This document shows positions 47,388 to 60,670 of a DNA stretch of 64,000 bases, one piece after another. The first letter of the stretch is position 1; each line of letters opens with the position of its first letter. The translations under genes and the position numbers were made by a program. This DNA is from Syncephalis plumigaleata (lineage: Eukaryota > Zoopagomycota > Zoopagomycetes > Zoopagales > Piptocephalidaceae): the NCBI GenBank assembly GCA_025201365.1, contig JAIXMF010000006.1, positions 868,001-932,000 of the forward strand, in the 5' to 3' direction. The notes below the pieces were generated by a model. It ran no database searches. It was not told the origin of the DNA and was given only the letters and a program-made list of their open reading frames with translations.

Positions 47388-47562
47388 AGTGAGATCGTTA
47401 TGATTATGCACGAAACTAAAGAATAAATATTAGAGGATATGGCAGTAGTGGAAGAAAGACGAGGATTGATAATGGCAAGGCTAATAAACGTAAAAATTTG
47501 TTTTTTCTTTTTTTTATTGTCATTCATCATATCCACTGATATCATTAGCCATTCAATATTTA

Positions 47563-47759
47563 TACATTATATCATTATCATTAGTGCGTTGTGGGCCATA
47601 TACTGTACTCGTATAGCCAGTATATACAATAACAAACCGTCTGATCACCAACATATATACAACTTATGGTTCTAAACATTACAGAATATTATACGTGTAA
47701 AATATCGCACAACAATAACGCTTTCCTCCATCGCGACATTTAGTCGCAAGTGGCAATGG
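47563..47759 (+). mobile_element. second, decayed copy of the LINE-tail-like fragment
   Basis: Conceptual translation shows ISALWAIYCTRIASIYNNKP and, further on, a TFSRKWQW end, parallel to the fragment at 18633-18902 over about 57 residues. It is broken (about one break) and lies just upstream of the F-box gene. Nothing else of an element is visible around it. Assignment to a non-LTR retrotransposon is inference. Confidence 0.35.
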
Positions 47760-47885
47760 TTATGTGACACGTTTAACATATATTTTCATTCCCCATTATT
47801 GGCTGATGTATAAATTCTTAATTGTCTTTGTTAGTCAATAAAAACATTCCTCCTCTCTTTTATCACTTCTCTACAAAATTAAACC

Positions 47886-49454
47886 ATGACTTGTCTTCCT
47901 CCTGTCATCAACAATGTACCTGCATGTATATTGTTACGTATTATAGTGTATTTGGACGACGATACGTTATTAGCCTTTCTTACAGCTTGTTGTCGTATTC
48001 TAAGTACAGTCTCTTCTGATGAAATTAATTGGGAGAAATTGTATTACTGCGATTCCACCTTAACCTTAGAGACATATTACTGGCGAATTTGGCATGATAA
48101 TGTGCTTAAGAAAGAAAGCACTACAGTAAAGCACAAATGCCCTGATATGCAGTCCAACTATGAGTGGTTACGCCATTATATGGCTTGGCTGAATGTAACA
48201 AGTAATTGGCGGAAAAAAGCCATCACTAGTAATACGTTTTATATTACCGATAACCTACCTGATGGAATTACAAACAAGCTAAATACGCGTATTCTTGCTA
48301 ATAATGTCCATGGTACACTTATTCTAACTGATGTTTACACGCTTTATCTCGTTGAGCACGATCCTAAGCCTAAACTTTTGTTTATCGCCAATGTCCTGAC
48401 ACACTTCTCTGCTGATTCGTATGCGCGCATCACTGGTGCTCTTAGCCAATGGTACATTGTGCTCTCTGGACCCAAGAGAGTTGAATGGGATGAGCCAAGT
48501 AGCGATGCAGTAGTCTACTGGGAAAGAGAGGAATCAAAAACGATGAATGCTAAATTGTTGCCGGATACCGATGGAGCTACTCAGATTGTACAAATATTAA
48601 GGCAATGGCTACTCCTTAAGAAGCCTACCATATCATCCGAGACCTATCCCATTATTGTCTTTAATCTTACTAGTCCAAAACCATTACGAATTGAAAGTGC
48701 TTCTAACTGGAATACATATCTCATTAGATATTTTAATTATGAAGAATGCAAAATCTATGCTGCTCACTTTGGTTTCAGTAGCAAAAATAACAAGCTATTC
48801 TATAATTGGAGTTTGCTAAAGGCGACAACAAATGGTATATGTTCCATTCATAAAGATACAAACGTGACACTTCCATCGCTTGCACGCAGATATGGTACAT
48901 GCCATTCGCGACTCTTATTATTTGGTGAAATGGTACTCGTATGGCAATATGCATCTGCTAGCAACAAGCAGGCTTTATCTACCAATGATAGTAATCATGC
49001 AGCAAATGGATCTAGTTCAGCGCAACCATCAAATACTAATCAACAAACTAAAGATGTACAAAACTTGTTCTTTATTCATCATATGGATGATAGCAGTATT
49101 TACTACGAAGGGACCTTTACCGAACATCTTCCCGAGATTGCTACGGATCCAGATCGTATTATTATCCTTAATGGTAGAAATCTAAAAATTGTCTCTCTAG
49201 AATCCAAGCATACCATTGTTGATATGATGATCGCGCCCAATTTGACTTATGCCGGGTTTGCACTGGATAGATTCTGGGTTACTCAACATCCAGCTGGTGG
49301 ATTCTATGTCATGGATGTTCATAATACAGACAAATCCTACCATATTCCTTGTGATGATGTAGCAAGAAGTAAGACAGTGGCCATTAATCCCCATATGCTA
49401 ATGAAAGTCATCGGCAATAAGGTTATTCTATGGAGTATGAATCAAACGGTCTAG
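47886..49454 (+). CDS. F-box-like protein
   Basis: Single-exon frame of 522 residues. Residues 1-45 (PACILLRIIVYLDDDTLLAF, LTACCRILSTVSSDEINWEK) fit an F-box, the segment that binds Skp1 in SCF ubiquitin ligases; WRIWHDNVLKK follows. The rest is rich in short beta-like segments (GTLILTDVYTLYLVEHDP, RIIILNGRNLKIVSLES, RFWVTQHPAGGFYVMDVH, GNKVILWSMNQTV), suggesting a propeller, but I see no clear WD signature. A low-complexity Asn/Ser/Gln loop is at about residues 362-395. No orthologue recognised. Unlike most neighbours it has no introns, which is typical of expanded F-box families but is only a hint. Confidence 0.6.
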   Translation: MTCLPPVINNVPACILLRIIVYLDDDTLLAFLTACCRILSTVSSDEINWEKLYYCDSTLTLETYYWRIWHDNVLKKESTTVKHKCPDMQSNYEWLRHYMAWLNVTSNWRKKAITSNTFYITDNLPDGITNKLNTRILANNVHGTLILTDVYTLYLVEHDPKPKLLFIANVLTHFSADSYARITGALSQWYIVLSGPKRVEWDEPSSDAVVYWEREESKTMNAKLLPDTDGATQIVQILRQWLLLKKPTISSETYPIIVFNLTSPKPLRIESASNWNTYLIRYFNYEECKIYAAHFGFSSKNNKLFYNWSLLKATTNGICSIHKDTNVTLPSLARRYGTCHSRLLLFGEMVLVWQYASASNKQALSTNDSNHAANGSSSAQPSNTNQQTKDVQNLFFIHHMDDSSIYYEGTFTEHLPEIATDPDRIIILNGRNLKIVSLESKHTIVDMMIAPNLTYAGFALDRFWVTQHPAGGFYVMDVHNTDKSYHIPCDDVARSKTVAINPHMLMKVIGNKVILWSMNQTV

Positions 49455-49686
49455 TGTAGTCTACTAACTTTTACTAATAAATAAACAATTTTATATAAGA
49501 ACAGTAATCGATGAATTGATGATGAAGAAGATGAGTTAATAGACTAAATAAAAATAAAGTAATCAAGTTTATTGATATTCATGCAGTAAACTATGCATAA
49601 GTAAATGTGAGTGTAATCGTTGCTATTGATATAAATATATAAAATAATGTATACAAATATAAGTATATAGTACAGAATAATAAAGT

Positions 49687-51252
49687 TTAGTGTTGAGATG
49701 ATGGAGCTATTGTCGTTGCATTGCTGTTAACACGATTAGACCATGGATTAGTGATTGCCGCTAAGGTACGATACCATTCTCGCGTGACATCTCGTGGTTG
49801 TTGCAAACGCTGGATGCGAAGTGCCTCCTTACGCTCGCGTAATCGTTCAGTTTGCCAACTCTTCCATAGAACCGCGCCTACTGCCAATGGCCATAGTGCA
49901 GCGACAAAGGCAGCAGCGAATACTTTACTAGCAATACGATTCATGATAATCCAACGAGCATCATTGCCCCATACTAGAGCGATGAGGGCGCAGGTAAAAT
50001 ACGAGAAGATCAGGTAGTACATGGTGCGACGTTGTTGCATTAACGTATAGATTGGTTTGCCTTCATTAATAACGTCGTCGTCATCGTCGTCGTTGTCATT
50101 ATTATCGTGGTCATCATAGGCAGTGTCATCCTCGTCATTTTCAGGGATGGTTGCACCATCTAGATCCACATCGCAAAAAGCGTTTGCACTTGCCTGATCT
50201 TGAAAGGCGTAACGATACAAAGCGCTGAACTTTGCCTTGGGCGGTGCACTCTTTCGATTATCCAATACGGGACTCTCTGAGCCAGCTTGCATTGATGGTG
50301 ATCGTGAATTCACCGCTGTATCATTGTTATACGTGGTGATCGTGCCAGTTTCCGTGGCCGATGAAAGACGTGGTGTCGTCATGGTTGCACCGTCCATACT
50401 CTTTGACGTACCAAGTCGTGATTTCTGTCGTTCCTCCATCTGCTTACTCATCTGACCGTGCTCGGCCTTCTCGACTGCCTGCAACTGTCGAATCATCATG
50501 GTCAATGCGCCTGCATAATAGCTGTACATGATGCCGAGTACAATGAATACGGAACTCCAAATACACCAGGATAATCGAATAAACGTGAAATAGGATTGCC
50601 ACTCGCCTACACTACCGTGGACACCTGCGTACCAGGCTAGTAGCGGCGAGGCTACCGTCATACCCAGACCGAGTACAGTTAGAAATAGAATAATAAAGTG
50701 TCGTGATGGCAGACTCCAGCGTAGATCGTTAACGCAACAGGCAAGTCGAGCGGGCATACTATCGATGGTTAGCTCGACCGTTTCCACTACACCCGCGGCA
50801 AATATCAACAATGCCCATAGTCCGGGTAGAATTGACAGGATCAGCATGACGGTACGATTACTGAACGACACACTAATATCAAAGGCACAAATGGAAGCGT
50901 GTACAAGTCGTGTGATTATAAACAAAAGAGCTAGCGCTGTTGTGACACGTATCGGTCGAGGAATGATACGTCGAGATCGAAGCAATCGTTTTGCGGGCGC
51001 TGTTCGTTGATTACGCGATTTAGAAGTGTATTGACCTGCCTCGAGATAGGTACTAGCATGCGATTGATTCATATTGATGTTTTGTTTTTGACGAAAGCGT
51101 ATAATAACATTGACACCGATGAATACGCATAATAAATGAATAACCGCACCTACACCGTAAATGATTAAATAAGTTTCGCTTTCCTTGCAATCGGCCATAT
51201 TGACCATAAAGTCACAAGCATCGCCATAGGGTGGAGGAGCGTTAAATTTCAT
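49687..51252 (-). CDS. seven-helix membrane protein, GPCR-like
   Basis: Intronless frame of 521 residues from ATG 51252 (an upstream in-frame start would add a Thr/Ile-rich leader with no support). Seven hydrophobic segments are visible, beginning YLIIYGVGAVIHLLCVFIGV, then TALALLFIITRLVHASICAF, LILSILPGLWALLIFAAGVV, FIILFLTVLGLGMTVASPLL, FIRLSWCIWSSVFIVLGIMY, YYLIFSYFTCALIALVWG and AFVAALWPLAVGAVLW. A short N-terminus before helix 1 has two Cys (GDACDFMVNMADCKE). A long polar loop with a poly-Asp run (about residues 345-385) sits between helices 5 and 6. The layout fits a fungal GPCR-like or related sensor protein, but I recognise no ligand class. Confidence 0.6.
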   Translation of the reverse strand: MKFNAPPPYGDACDFMVNMADCKESETYLIIYGVGAVIHLLCVFIGVNVIIRFRQKQNINMNQSHASTYLEAGQYTSKSRNQRTAPAKRLLRSRRIIPRPIRVTTALALLFIITRLVHASICAFDISVSFSNRTVMLILSILPGLWALLIFAAGVVETVELTIDSMPARLACCVNDLRWSLPSRHFIILFLTVLGLGMTVASPLLAWYAGVHGSVGEWQSYFTFIRLSWCIWSSVFIVLGIMYSYYAGALTMMIRQLQAVEKAEHGQMSKQMEERQKSRLGTSKSMDGATMTTPRLSSATETGTITTYNNDTAVNSRSPSMQAGSESPVLDNRKSAPPKAKFSALYRYAFQDQASANAFCDVDLDGATIPENDEDDTAYDDHDNNDNDDDDDDVINEGKPIYTLMQQRRTMYYLIFSYFTCALIALVWGNDARWIIMNRIASKVFAAAFVAALWPLAVGAVLWKSWQTERLRERKEALRIQRLQQPRDVTREWYRTLAAITNPWSNRVNSNATTIAPSSQH

Positions 51253-52249
51253 ACTAATAATGGTGGTTGCTGTTGTAATAGTATAAGAACAAATAATTGA
51301 AGTGATCGTTGTTGATAACAATGTTTGTTTATGGCAACGGTAGTATATATTCTGTACATGCAGTCAGTATCTGCTTCTAGCTTATAGAAACTATGTACGT
51401 AGTAGGAAGAGGAAGACGGAGAAAGAGATAGAGAAAGAGAAAATGAGAGAGAGAGGAGAGGAAAGAAGTGGATAGCACGCGTGGCCAAGCGTTGCCCTTG
51501 AATTTTATAAAGTCTATAAGCTAACAAGCATGTATGTGCTATAAAGATGTAGAGCACCCAAACCAAATCGTTAACACCCGTATGCTGGGCTATTTTGCGC
51601 AACCCACACGATTGCCAACTGAGGTCATTCCATGTGACGAGCTACCATGATCGCTGTGATTGGTTAATGGTATACGTGTGATACAATGGATAACACATGC
51701 ATACTCAGGTATAGCATGCATTGGATGCTTGCAAAACAAGCAATTAAACAAGTTGTTGCTTGTATATTTGTAACATGAGTGAAATGACACTATTCTCATG
51801 ATCACACTACATAGTAATAATAACAGATATACACATGTATTCTTGTATACTTTTATGTGTGGGGAAGATGACATGTTGTTTATCGAGTTCATCTTAGTTA
51901 ATGGACACTTCCTTTTCTTCGCTTAATTAACCAAGGAATAGCTGTAATGGCAATAATCACGCATTATGATACTCACCTTGTAAATTGTCTCATTTTGTAG
52001 TCGGAGACTAGAGGACAAAGGTGACACAGCACCGCCATCCTATTCACTGTAACAACAAATGGAACAGAAATAGACAAGTGTGAATAGTTTGGCTCATCAC
52101 AAGTGGATAATTAGAATGGATCGAGGCTAGTTGATGTTTATTTCTTCTTCCTTTACTATTTCATTCCTGTTCCATTCCTGTTCTCAAGTCGCATCCTTTA
52201 CTTTCTGTCACTGTCTCTCTGTCTGTCTGTATCTTTCCCATTCTACCGC
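51253..52249. other. divergent intergenic region
   Basis: About 1 kb between the seven-helix protein gene and the HMA protein gene. It has a GA-rich stretch (51405-51470) and a CT-rich stretch (52140-52240) before the HMA protein start, both likely promoter features. The minus-strand frames here look like chance. Confidence 0.4.
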
Positions 52250-53014
52250 ATGGCATTGACTAGTGGTTCACTTACTACGCAATCCCGTTGGATACTACCC
52301 TTGCTTGGCAGTACTTTAGCATCGAGTTGCTGTATTATCCAGCTTGTTCTCAACTTATTTGCACTGCCCTGTGCTGGATTCTCGGTATTAACACCGTATC
52401 GTTCCGTATTCTTTGCATTCACCGTAATTGCTCTTGTTCGTCTGCTGTGGCCATATTCAACCACATCCGTTACAAATCATAATGATGCTAAAAATAATAA
52501 TTCATCCACGTGTTGTTCATCCAACACAATAATCCATTCTAATAAGCCAACTATTAGTAAACGATGGCGATTGTTATGGGCAGCAACTACTCTAGTTATT
52601 GCATTCTCTCCCGAACTAGTTAGTCTATGGAATCAGCATGATTTGATGTCACTATCCACGAATATACATTCAACTATTATGCAATCAAACCATCATGCTG
52701 CTGCTGCTGTTGACGACACATCATCACCAGTATCGTCGTTGTGGCAGCTAAAGCTACAAGTCATCGGTATAAAATGCGAGGCATGTGCAAGTCGAATTAA
52801 ACTGGCTATACTCGGTGTAACCGGTATTACAGCATGTCAAGTGGATCAACGTTCCGGTATGGTACTAGTCAGTCTACACGCTACGGATGCTGATGCAGCG
52901 GCATCGCAACAGGATCTACTGATCGACGCTATTGACGCACTCGGTGAGAACTACAAGGTGACGGTGCGCGGTCTCAACCAAGGCCGACTGCTTTTTACCG
53001 AACGTACTTGGTAG
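52250..53014 (+). CDS. MerT-like membrane protein with HMA domain
   Basis: Single-exon, 254 residues. N-terminal membrane part: GSTLASSCCIIQLVLNLFAL with a Cys-Cys pair in the first helix, then PCAGFSVLTPYRSVFFAFTV and later LLWAATTLVIAFSPELV. This CC-in-helix arrangement and the conserved CAGF resemble MerT-type mercury/metal uptake proteins. The C-terminal third is a heavy-metal-associated domain: KLQVIGIKCEACASRIKLAI with the metal-binding CxxC (IKCEAC), TACQVDQRSGMVLVSL and AIDALGENYKVTV. One chain thus combines the MerT and MerP functions. It probably moves or senses a soft metal ion at a membrane; the metal is unknown. A Ser/Asn/Cys-rich loop joins the parts. I have seen similar architectures in other eukaryotes but cannot name a characterised member. 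Confidence 0.65.
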   Translation: MALTSGSLTTQSRWILPLLGSTLASSCCIIQLVLNLFALPCAGFSVLTPYRSVFFAFTVIALVRLLWPYSTTSVTNHNDAKNNNSSTCCSSNTIIHSNKPTISKRWRLLWAATTLVIAFSPELVSLWNQHDLMSLSTNIHSTIMQSNHHAAAAVDDTSSPVSSLWQLKLQVIGIKCEACASRIKLAILGVTGITACQVDQRSGMVLVSLHATDADAAASQQDLLIDAIDALGENYKVTVRGLNQGRLLFTERTW

Positions 53015-53321
53015 AATGTCCATTTTATCTGGTTATTTATGAACATTACGTAGATTTCAACTAGTTAATCGTAATGAGCACACATTTATATACGATGCTC
53101 ACTATCTGTGCTGTTTCAACTAGATGTCAGTTGATCATATAGTAATTGAATAAAGTATTGCCGTGTTTACCATTTAAATTAATGAATATCAATATTTTAA
53201 TGTGACGTAATGATTTTTCCATTCAATTCCATTATTTTGTTTGTTACTTTCCATAACGACCACCTATATATAATCACTAAGCAATTCCCGGTATATACTT
53301 GCAAAGAGCGTTTACAGCATA
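53015..53321. other. short intergenic region
   Basis: About 300 bp, very AT-rich, with AATAAA at 53148 as a probable poly(A) signal for the HMA protein gene. Nothing else seen. Confidence 0.45.
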
Positions 53322-55908
53322 ATGCATCGACGTAAACCAATTAGTGCTAAACTAAAGAAGAGCTTACTACAACAGAAACGAGAAAGGAAGCGAGAGAAAA
53401 GTGAGCTGGAATAATTGAACAGCTTGTTATGTCATTATAACCATTTTACTGCTGCTGTTATTGTAGATGAGAAGAAAGCAGAAGAAGGCTGGTGGTCGGA
53501 CGAGAACCAGTATGTAGCACAGGCCATGGGACAAACAAATACCGAGGAGACATTGGGTGAACAAACGGAAGATACCGCGTTAGCTTCGACTAGTGAAGTG
53601 CAACCAAAGGAAACGACCGCATCATCACGACGTGGTGGCAGGAATAAACCGCCAGAGAGTACAGCTCAAGCGTGAGTAGACAAGCTATATCTCTGCATTC
53701 TAGTTATTAGTTGATTGACATGTTTTTTTTTCACGGTGACTACAGCTTATATTCAAAGTTTGAGAAATTAACAAAAGAACAAATTGACCAAGGACGTCGT
53801 ATTGCTACCCGACCATTTAAACGATTAGATAAGGTATGTTTCATGCTTGATAATATCACACTATCCACTAAGAATCATTTGCAAACAAAAGACCGCGTTG
53901 GAAGTATCATTCGAGGATGTTCACCCGGAGGTGGTAGACTTTCCAAAACGACCAAAATGGCATCGTGGTCAATCTAAAGAATCGTTGGATCGACAGGAGA
54001 AGGAGTACTTTGAGCATTGGATGCGCGATCTACTCGAGGCTCATCCGAATGGTCAGCTTTGCTTTTTCGAGCGTAATCTTGAGGTAAGCACATGTTTGCT
54101 AGTGTCGCTATTAGTTAGCATTAGCTGATAGAATATCCTATTGTTCTATTCTAGGTGTGGCGACAATTGTAAGGAGAATGCTTGCATGTACATGTACAAT
54201 TCGACTAATCGACATGCAGATGGCGTGTATTAGAATTGAGTGATATATTATTATTTGTCATAGATGTTCGACATCCAATATTGCATTTCCCGCCGGCATT
54301 ATATCAACATGTCACGCTAGAGGCAAAGAAACCACTGGTATTAGTCTTGAATAAGGTATATGATTAGTATTGAGAGATGTACATGCACTCTACTGATCAT
54401 CATCATCATTATCATCAATTGCATGGTTTAGATTGATCTAGTATCGCATGAAACGGTGGAAGCATGGCGAATCTATTTGGAGGAACGATTTCCCGGTATT
54501 CGTGTAGCTCAGTTTGGATCGTTTAAACGGAGTGCAGGCGATAATATGCCTGATGACACAGTTGGTAAGGAGACGAATATATACAGAATGAATAATAGTG
54601 CAGGCAAGTTGACTTGCTGCTATTTAGAGGCGATGAAACGGAATATGAAACAGAAACGACATCGACGATATCATGGGGTTGGTGTAAAGGACGTGCTACG
54701 TGCTTGTCACGACGTACTACCGGAACATCAGCAGCAACAGATTGATTGGAATGCTGTGCTCGAACAGTATGGTGATGAAGAAGAAGGCGAGGAGGTCAAC
54801 GAAACATCCGATGCTGAAGATGACTCGACTCATCACGATGATCATGAAAGTGAGGACGATGCCAGTGAAACAGATGATAAGGGGTCGAGTGACGGCGTAT
54901 CACGTAAGAAGAAACGATCAACGGTAACCATCGGTCTTATAGGTGAGTATGCATCTTCTAGGATCAATTGAAGGGATTATCTTATATATACACACACGTA
55001 TCATCACACTATACTCTATAGGTCATCCTAATGTCGGCAAGAGTAGTTTGATTAATAGTATATTCGGTCGTACTGTTGTCAGTGCTAGTCGAACACCAGG
55101 TAATTCATGTCTACCATTAATAAATAAATAGCACATACTAATCACTTGATCCTAGGTCATACAAAGCATTTTCAAACACTTCATTTGTCGCCGACATTAC
55201 GCTTATGCGATGGACCAGGATTAGTGTTTCCTAGTCTGCTTCCTCGCGCTTTACAGGTTAGTAGTGTGATTATATCTATACTATACTATACTCTATTGAT
55301 TGAGTTCATTCTTTTGTTGTCATTTTAGATTTTATCCGGTATTTACAATGTGGCACAAGTACAGGAACCTTATACAGCAATTAACTTTTTAGTAAGTATA
55401 GTAATATTAATGAGTCAATCGCTAGTTAACATTTGATCGTATCAAGGCTGAACGTGTACCCGTGGAACGAGTATTGAATCTAAGACCATCTTTACAGGGT
55501 GGTAAAAAGCATACCGTTCACCGTGATGAAGAAGAAGATAATTACGAATGGACAGCATGGGATATATGTGAAGGTATGATAAGCCTATTGCTACTATAGA
55601 ACGGATACAATAGATTGTGTTAACATGACTATACATTCAATAGAATTTGCTATTCAACGTGGATTTATGACGGCACGCGGTGCTCGACCGGATGTTTCAA
55701 GAGCAGGTAATAGCAAGCTAGAAAAAGTATTTGTAATACTAACTGAATTGCCCTAATAGCCAACCAAATACTACGAATGGTCAATATGGGTCAGATATTG
55801 CTTAGTTTTAAGCCACCAGGTTTCTACACGAATCCGGGCTATTATCTGAAGAAATCGATTGCTGCTCAGCATAACTCGACAGACTCGATTGAATCTAACA
55901 ATGAATAA
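53322..55908 (+). CDS. GNL1: circularly permuted GTPase GNL1
   Basis: About twelve exons; ATG 53322, first intron 53401-53466, stop TAA 55906-55908. The first residues, MHRRKPISAKLKKSLLQQKR, are the basic N-terminus of GNL1. HPEVVDFPKRPKWHRGQSKE, LEVWRQLWRVLELSDILLFV and IDVRHPILHFPPALYQHV follow. GTP motifs are permuted: G4 (LVLNKIDLV) comes before G1 (GHPNVGKSSLIN) and G3 (LCDGPGLVFPSLLP). The end, EFAIQRGFMTARGARPDVS and LLSFKPPGFYTNPGYYL, matches GNL1 rather than LSG1, whose N-terminus differs. An acidic insert of about 50 residues sits before G1. GNL1/YawG-type GTPases act in late ribosome assembly; the exact step for this branch is not well known. Confidence 0.88.
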
Positions 55909-56190
55909 ACGATTAGTTACTTGTGATCTTGTTTACCAATAACTAACATTAGGATGGCATAAATTGTGCATTGTCTTAATATGGTATTGCCAATTTAAGC
56001 TGATACCTTATTTTAGAAGTGTATATATTTATAATCCAATAATCATTGGTGGATTAGATTAGCTGGACTATAAACGAGAAGAGCGAATTTGTTTAAATTA
56101 TTCACTATACTTTTCTTCTTCTTCTTCTTACTTTACGATTGCTGTTAAGCGGCTATATATTTATATTTTGCTACGAGATTATAAGAGATT

Positions 56191-57435
56191 ATGCATACCA
56201 CTCAGCATTGGATAGTTGTCCTTGCCATTCTAGTACATGTTGCTCATGCGGAAATCATTACGGATAGACGTGATGATAAATGGGAGAATCACGAACGATC
56301 CGCTAAACCATCGCCTAATACACCGAGATTTAGCGTAAAAGCACCCGTGGGTAAGGCAGATGCACTAGGTGAGCCTGGTCTAATCATTAAGGCTTGGTTT
56401 CCCGATACACCGACCACTAGTTCAGCAGCGGTTATTTGGAATCAACGTGATGGCTATTTGAAATGTAATAAACAACGGGATAGGCACAAGTACGAGATAA
56501 AAGTCTACACGGTAATTAGCAACGATCATTTATTGATTATATACATACACATTGACTAATCCTTCGTTAGACACTATACCAAGGAAAGTATAAAAAGCCA
56601 CAAACCTTACTGGGACCACCACATCCGATTAAAGCGAAATCATTCAGTTGTTTCATTCTACCACTTGATTACTCACCAGTTCCTTTGATGGAATTCACTA
56701 ATACGCTACGTGAACAGGGTAGGATCGATGATCTTGTCAGACTTGCTGCCCTGTTACTAGCTGGTAAGTAGATGACATACGTGTGCATTTCATATTGTGA
56801 TTAATACTAAATGATATCATTCTATTAGCTGGTGCGCAAGTGCATAGAAATGAATTAACTCATGGTGACATTAATCCAGATAGTAAGTAAATAGTATATC
56901 CTAGTGTACCAGATAAATGTATACTAATCAATGGGATGATGTAGGTGTTATTGTTGGTAAAAGTAAAACTAACAATCGATTATCGCTACACTTGATCAAT
57001 TACAAACCATTACCAATATCATCATCATCAGCATCAGCATCAATACAACCGCATAGATTGATGCCTGGCTATGAACCACCGGAATTTCTATCAATGGAAT
57101 CACATCCGAATTGGAACAAAGTAGATGATTGGTCTAGTGCTGCCACCGCGTTTACTACGGTAATTGGTAGACCGCTTAGTGGTCCGTATTATCATAAAAA
57201 GGACAAAATAGAATCATGGTCGGCCGATTCCTTGGATAAAAGTATGGCAGAGATTAATGTCGTCTCGCAGAAGAAACGCCTATCCTATGACGAGTTAACG
57301 AAGAAGCAACAAGAGCATCTACACGAGCTTAGTGAAGTGTTAAATCAACTATTGGAACCTAAACCCGAGAAGCGTAAATCACTCGAAGAGATGGTGAAGC
57401 CTACCGATTCACTCTTTAAACCGTTCCAACTATAA
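56191..57435 (+). CDS. secreted protein-kinase-like protein, probable pseudokinase
   Basis: Five or so exons, first 56191-56511. A signal peptide (MHTTQHWIVVLAILVHVAHA) directs it out of the cytosol. The rest has the outline of a kinase fold: KYEIKVYT may hold the ATP-anchoring Lys, CFILPLDYSPVPLMEF is hinge-like, and ELTHGDINPDNVGVIVG is a catalytic-loop equivalent (HGDxxxxN). The metal-binding DFG position reads LHLINYKPL, so the usual Asp is absent; GYEPPEFLS resembles the APE-type segment. Activity is therefore doubtful. An ER/secreted kinase-like family is indicated, but I cannot say which. C-terminal helices (KKRLSYDELTKKQQEHLHEL) are charged. Intron positions fall inside the catalytic loop. 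Confidence 0.6.
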
Positions 57436-57638
57436 GAAGTTAGTACATATGTGTATGCGTGTGTGTGCGCTACATTTGATAATATACATACATACATATA
57501 TACCATTATTATATCAATGATAATTATCGCATTACTTTTTTATTTATAATTTTGCCTGCACATTGTTTGTATATGTTTGCATTTTAAGCGAACAATGATT
57601 GTTTGTTACGCTCTTTTTCTCGCTTGGTTTGACTTGGC

Positions 57639-60092
<2,454 letters not shown>

Positions 60093-60548
60093 ATGTCGAC
60101 GCGTACATTGTCCCGTAAAGTTATTCCACTATTGGATCGTGTATTGATTCAACGTGTCAAGGCTGTCGAGAAGACCAAGGCTGGTATTCTTATTCCAGAG
60201 AAGGCACAGGAAACACTACCAGAAGGCACGGTAGTCGCTGTAGGACCTGGTGCTTTTGACAAGGTAACTCTATATATCTTGGCATGTTTCTTTTAGTTGT
60301 ACACTATTGATTAATACTGTAATACGTCTAGAACGGCAATCGTATCCCAGTATCTGTAGCAGTTGGCGACAAGGTTCTATTGCCAAACTATGGTGGTAGC
60401 AACATTAAGGTGGATAGCGAGGTAATACGCAATACATTATATAACCATCACTATGATATCTAATACTTTTCCATTGTATTATTATTATTATTATTAATAG
60501 GAAATGCTATTGTTCCGTGATTCAGAAATTCTAGCCAAGCTCGAGTAA
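60093..60548 (+). CDS. HSP10: mitochondrial co-chaperonin HSP10
   Basis: Exons 60093-60263, 60332-60421 and 60501-60548; 102 residues, the normal family size. LSRKVIPLLDRVLIQRVKAV opens the beta barrel; EKTKAGILIPEKAQETLPEG is the mobile loop that docks on HSP60; VVAVGPGAFD, GDKVLLPNYGGSNIKV and EMLLFRDSEILAKLE finish the fold. The heptamer caps HSP60 in the matrix. The N-terminus serves as an uncleaved import signal in this family. AATAAA follows the stop at about 60577. Confidence 0.96.
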
Positions 60549-60670
60549 TTTGAATTATTGTTAATGAACTTGAAATAATAAAACAATCAATGCTTTAATG
60601 CGTATAACACTATTACTGCTACTGCTACTACTGCTACTATAGGAATGATCGGTGTATATCAATGATTACA

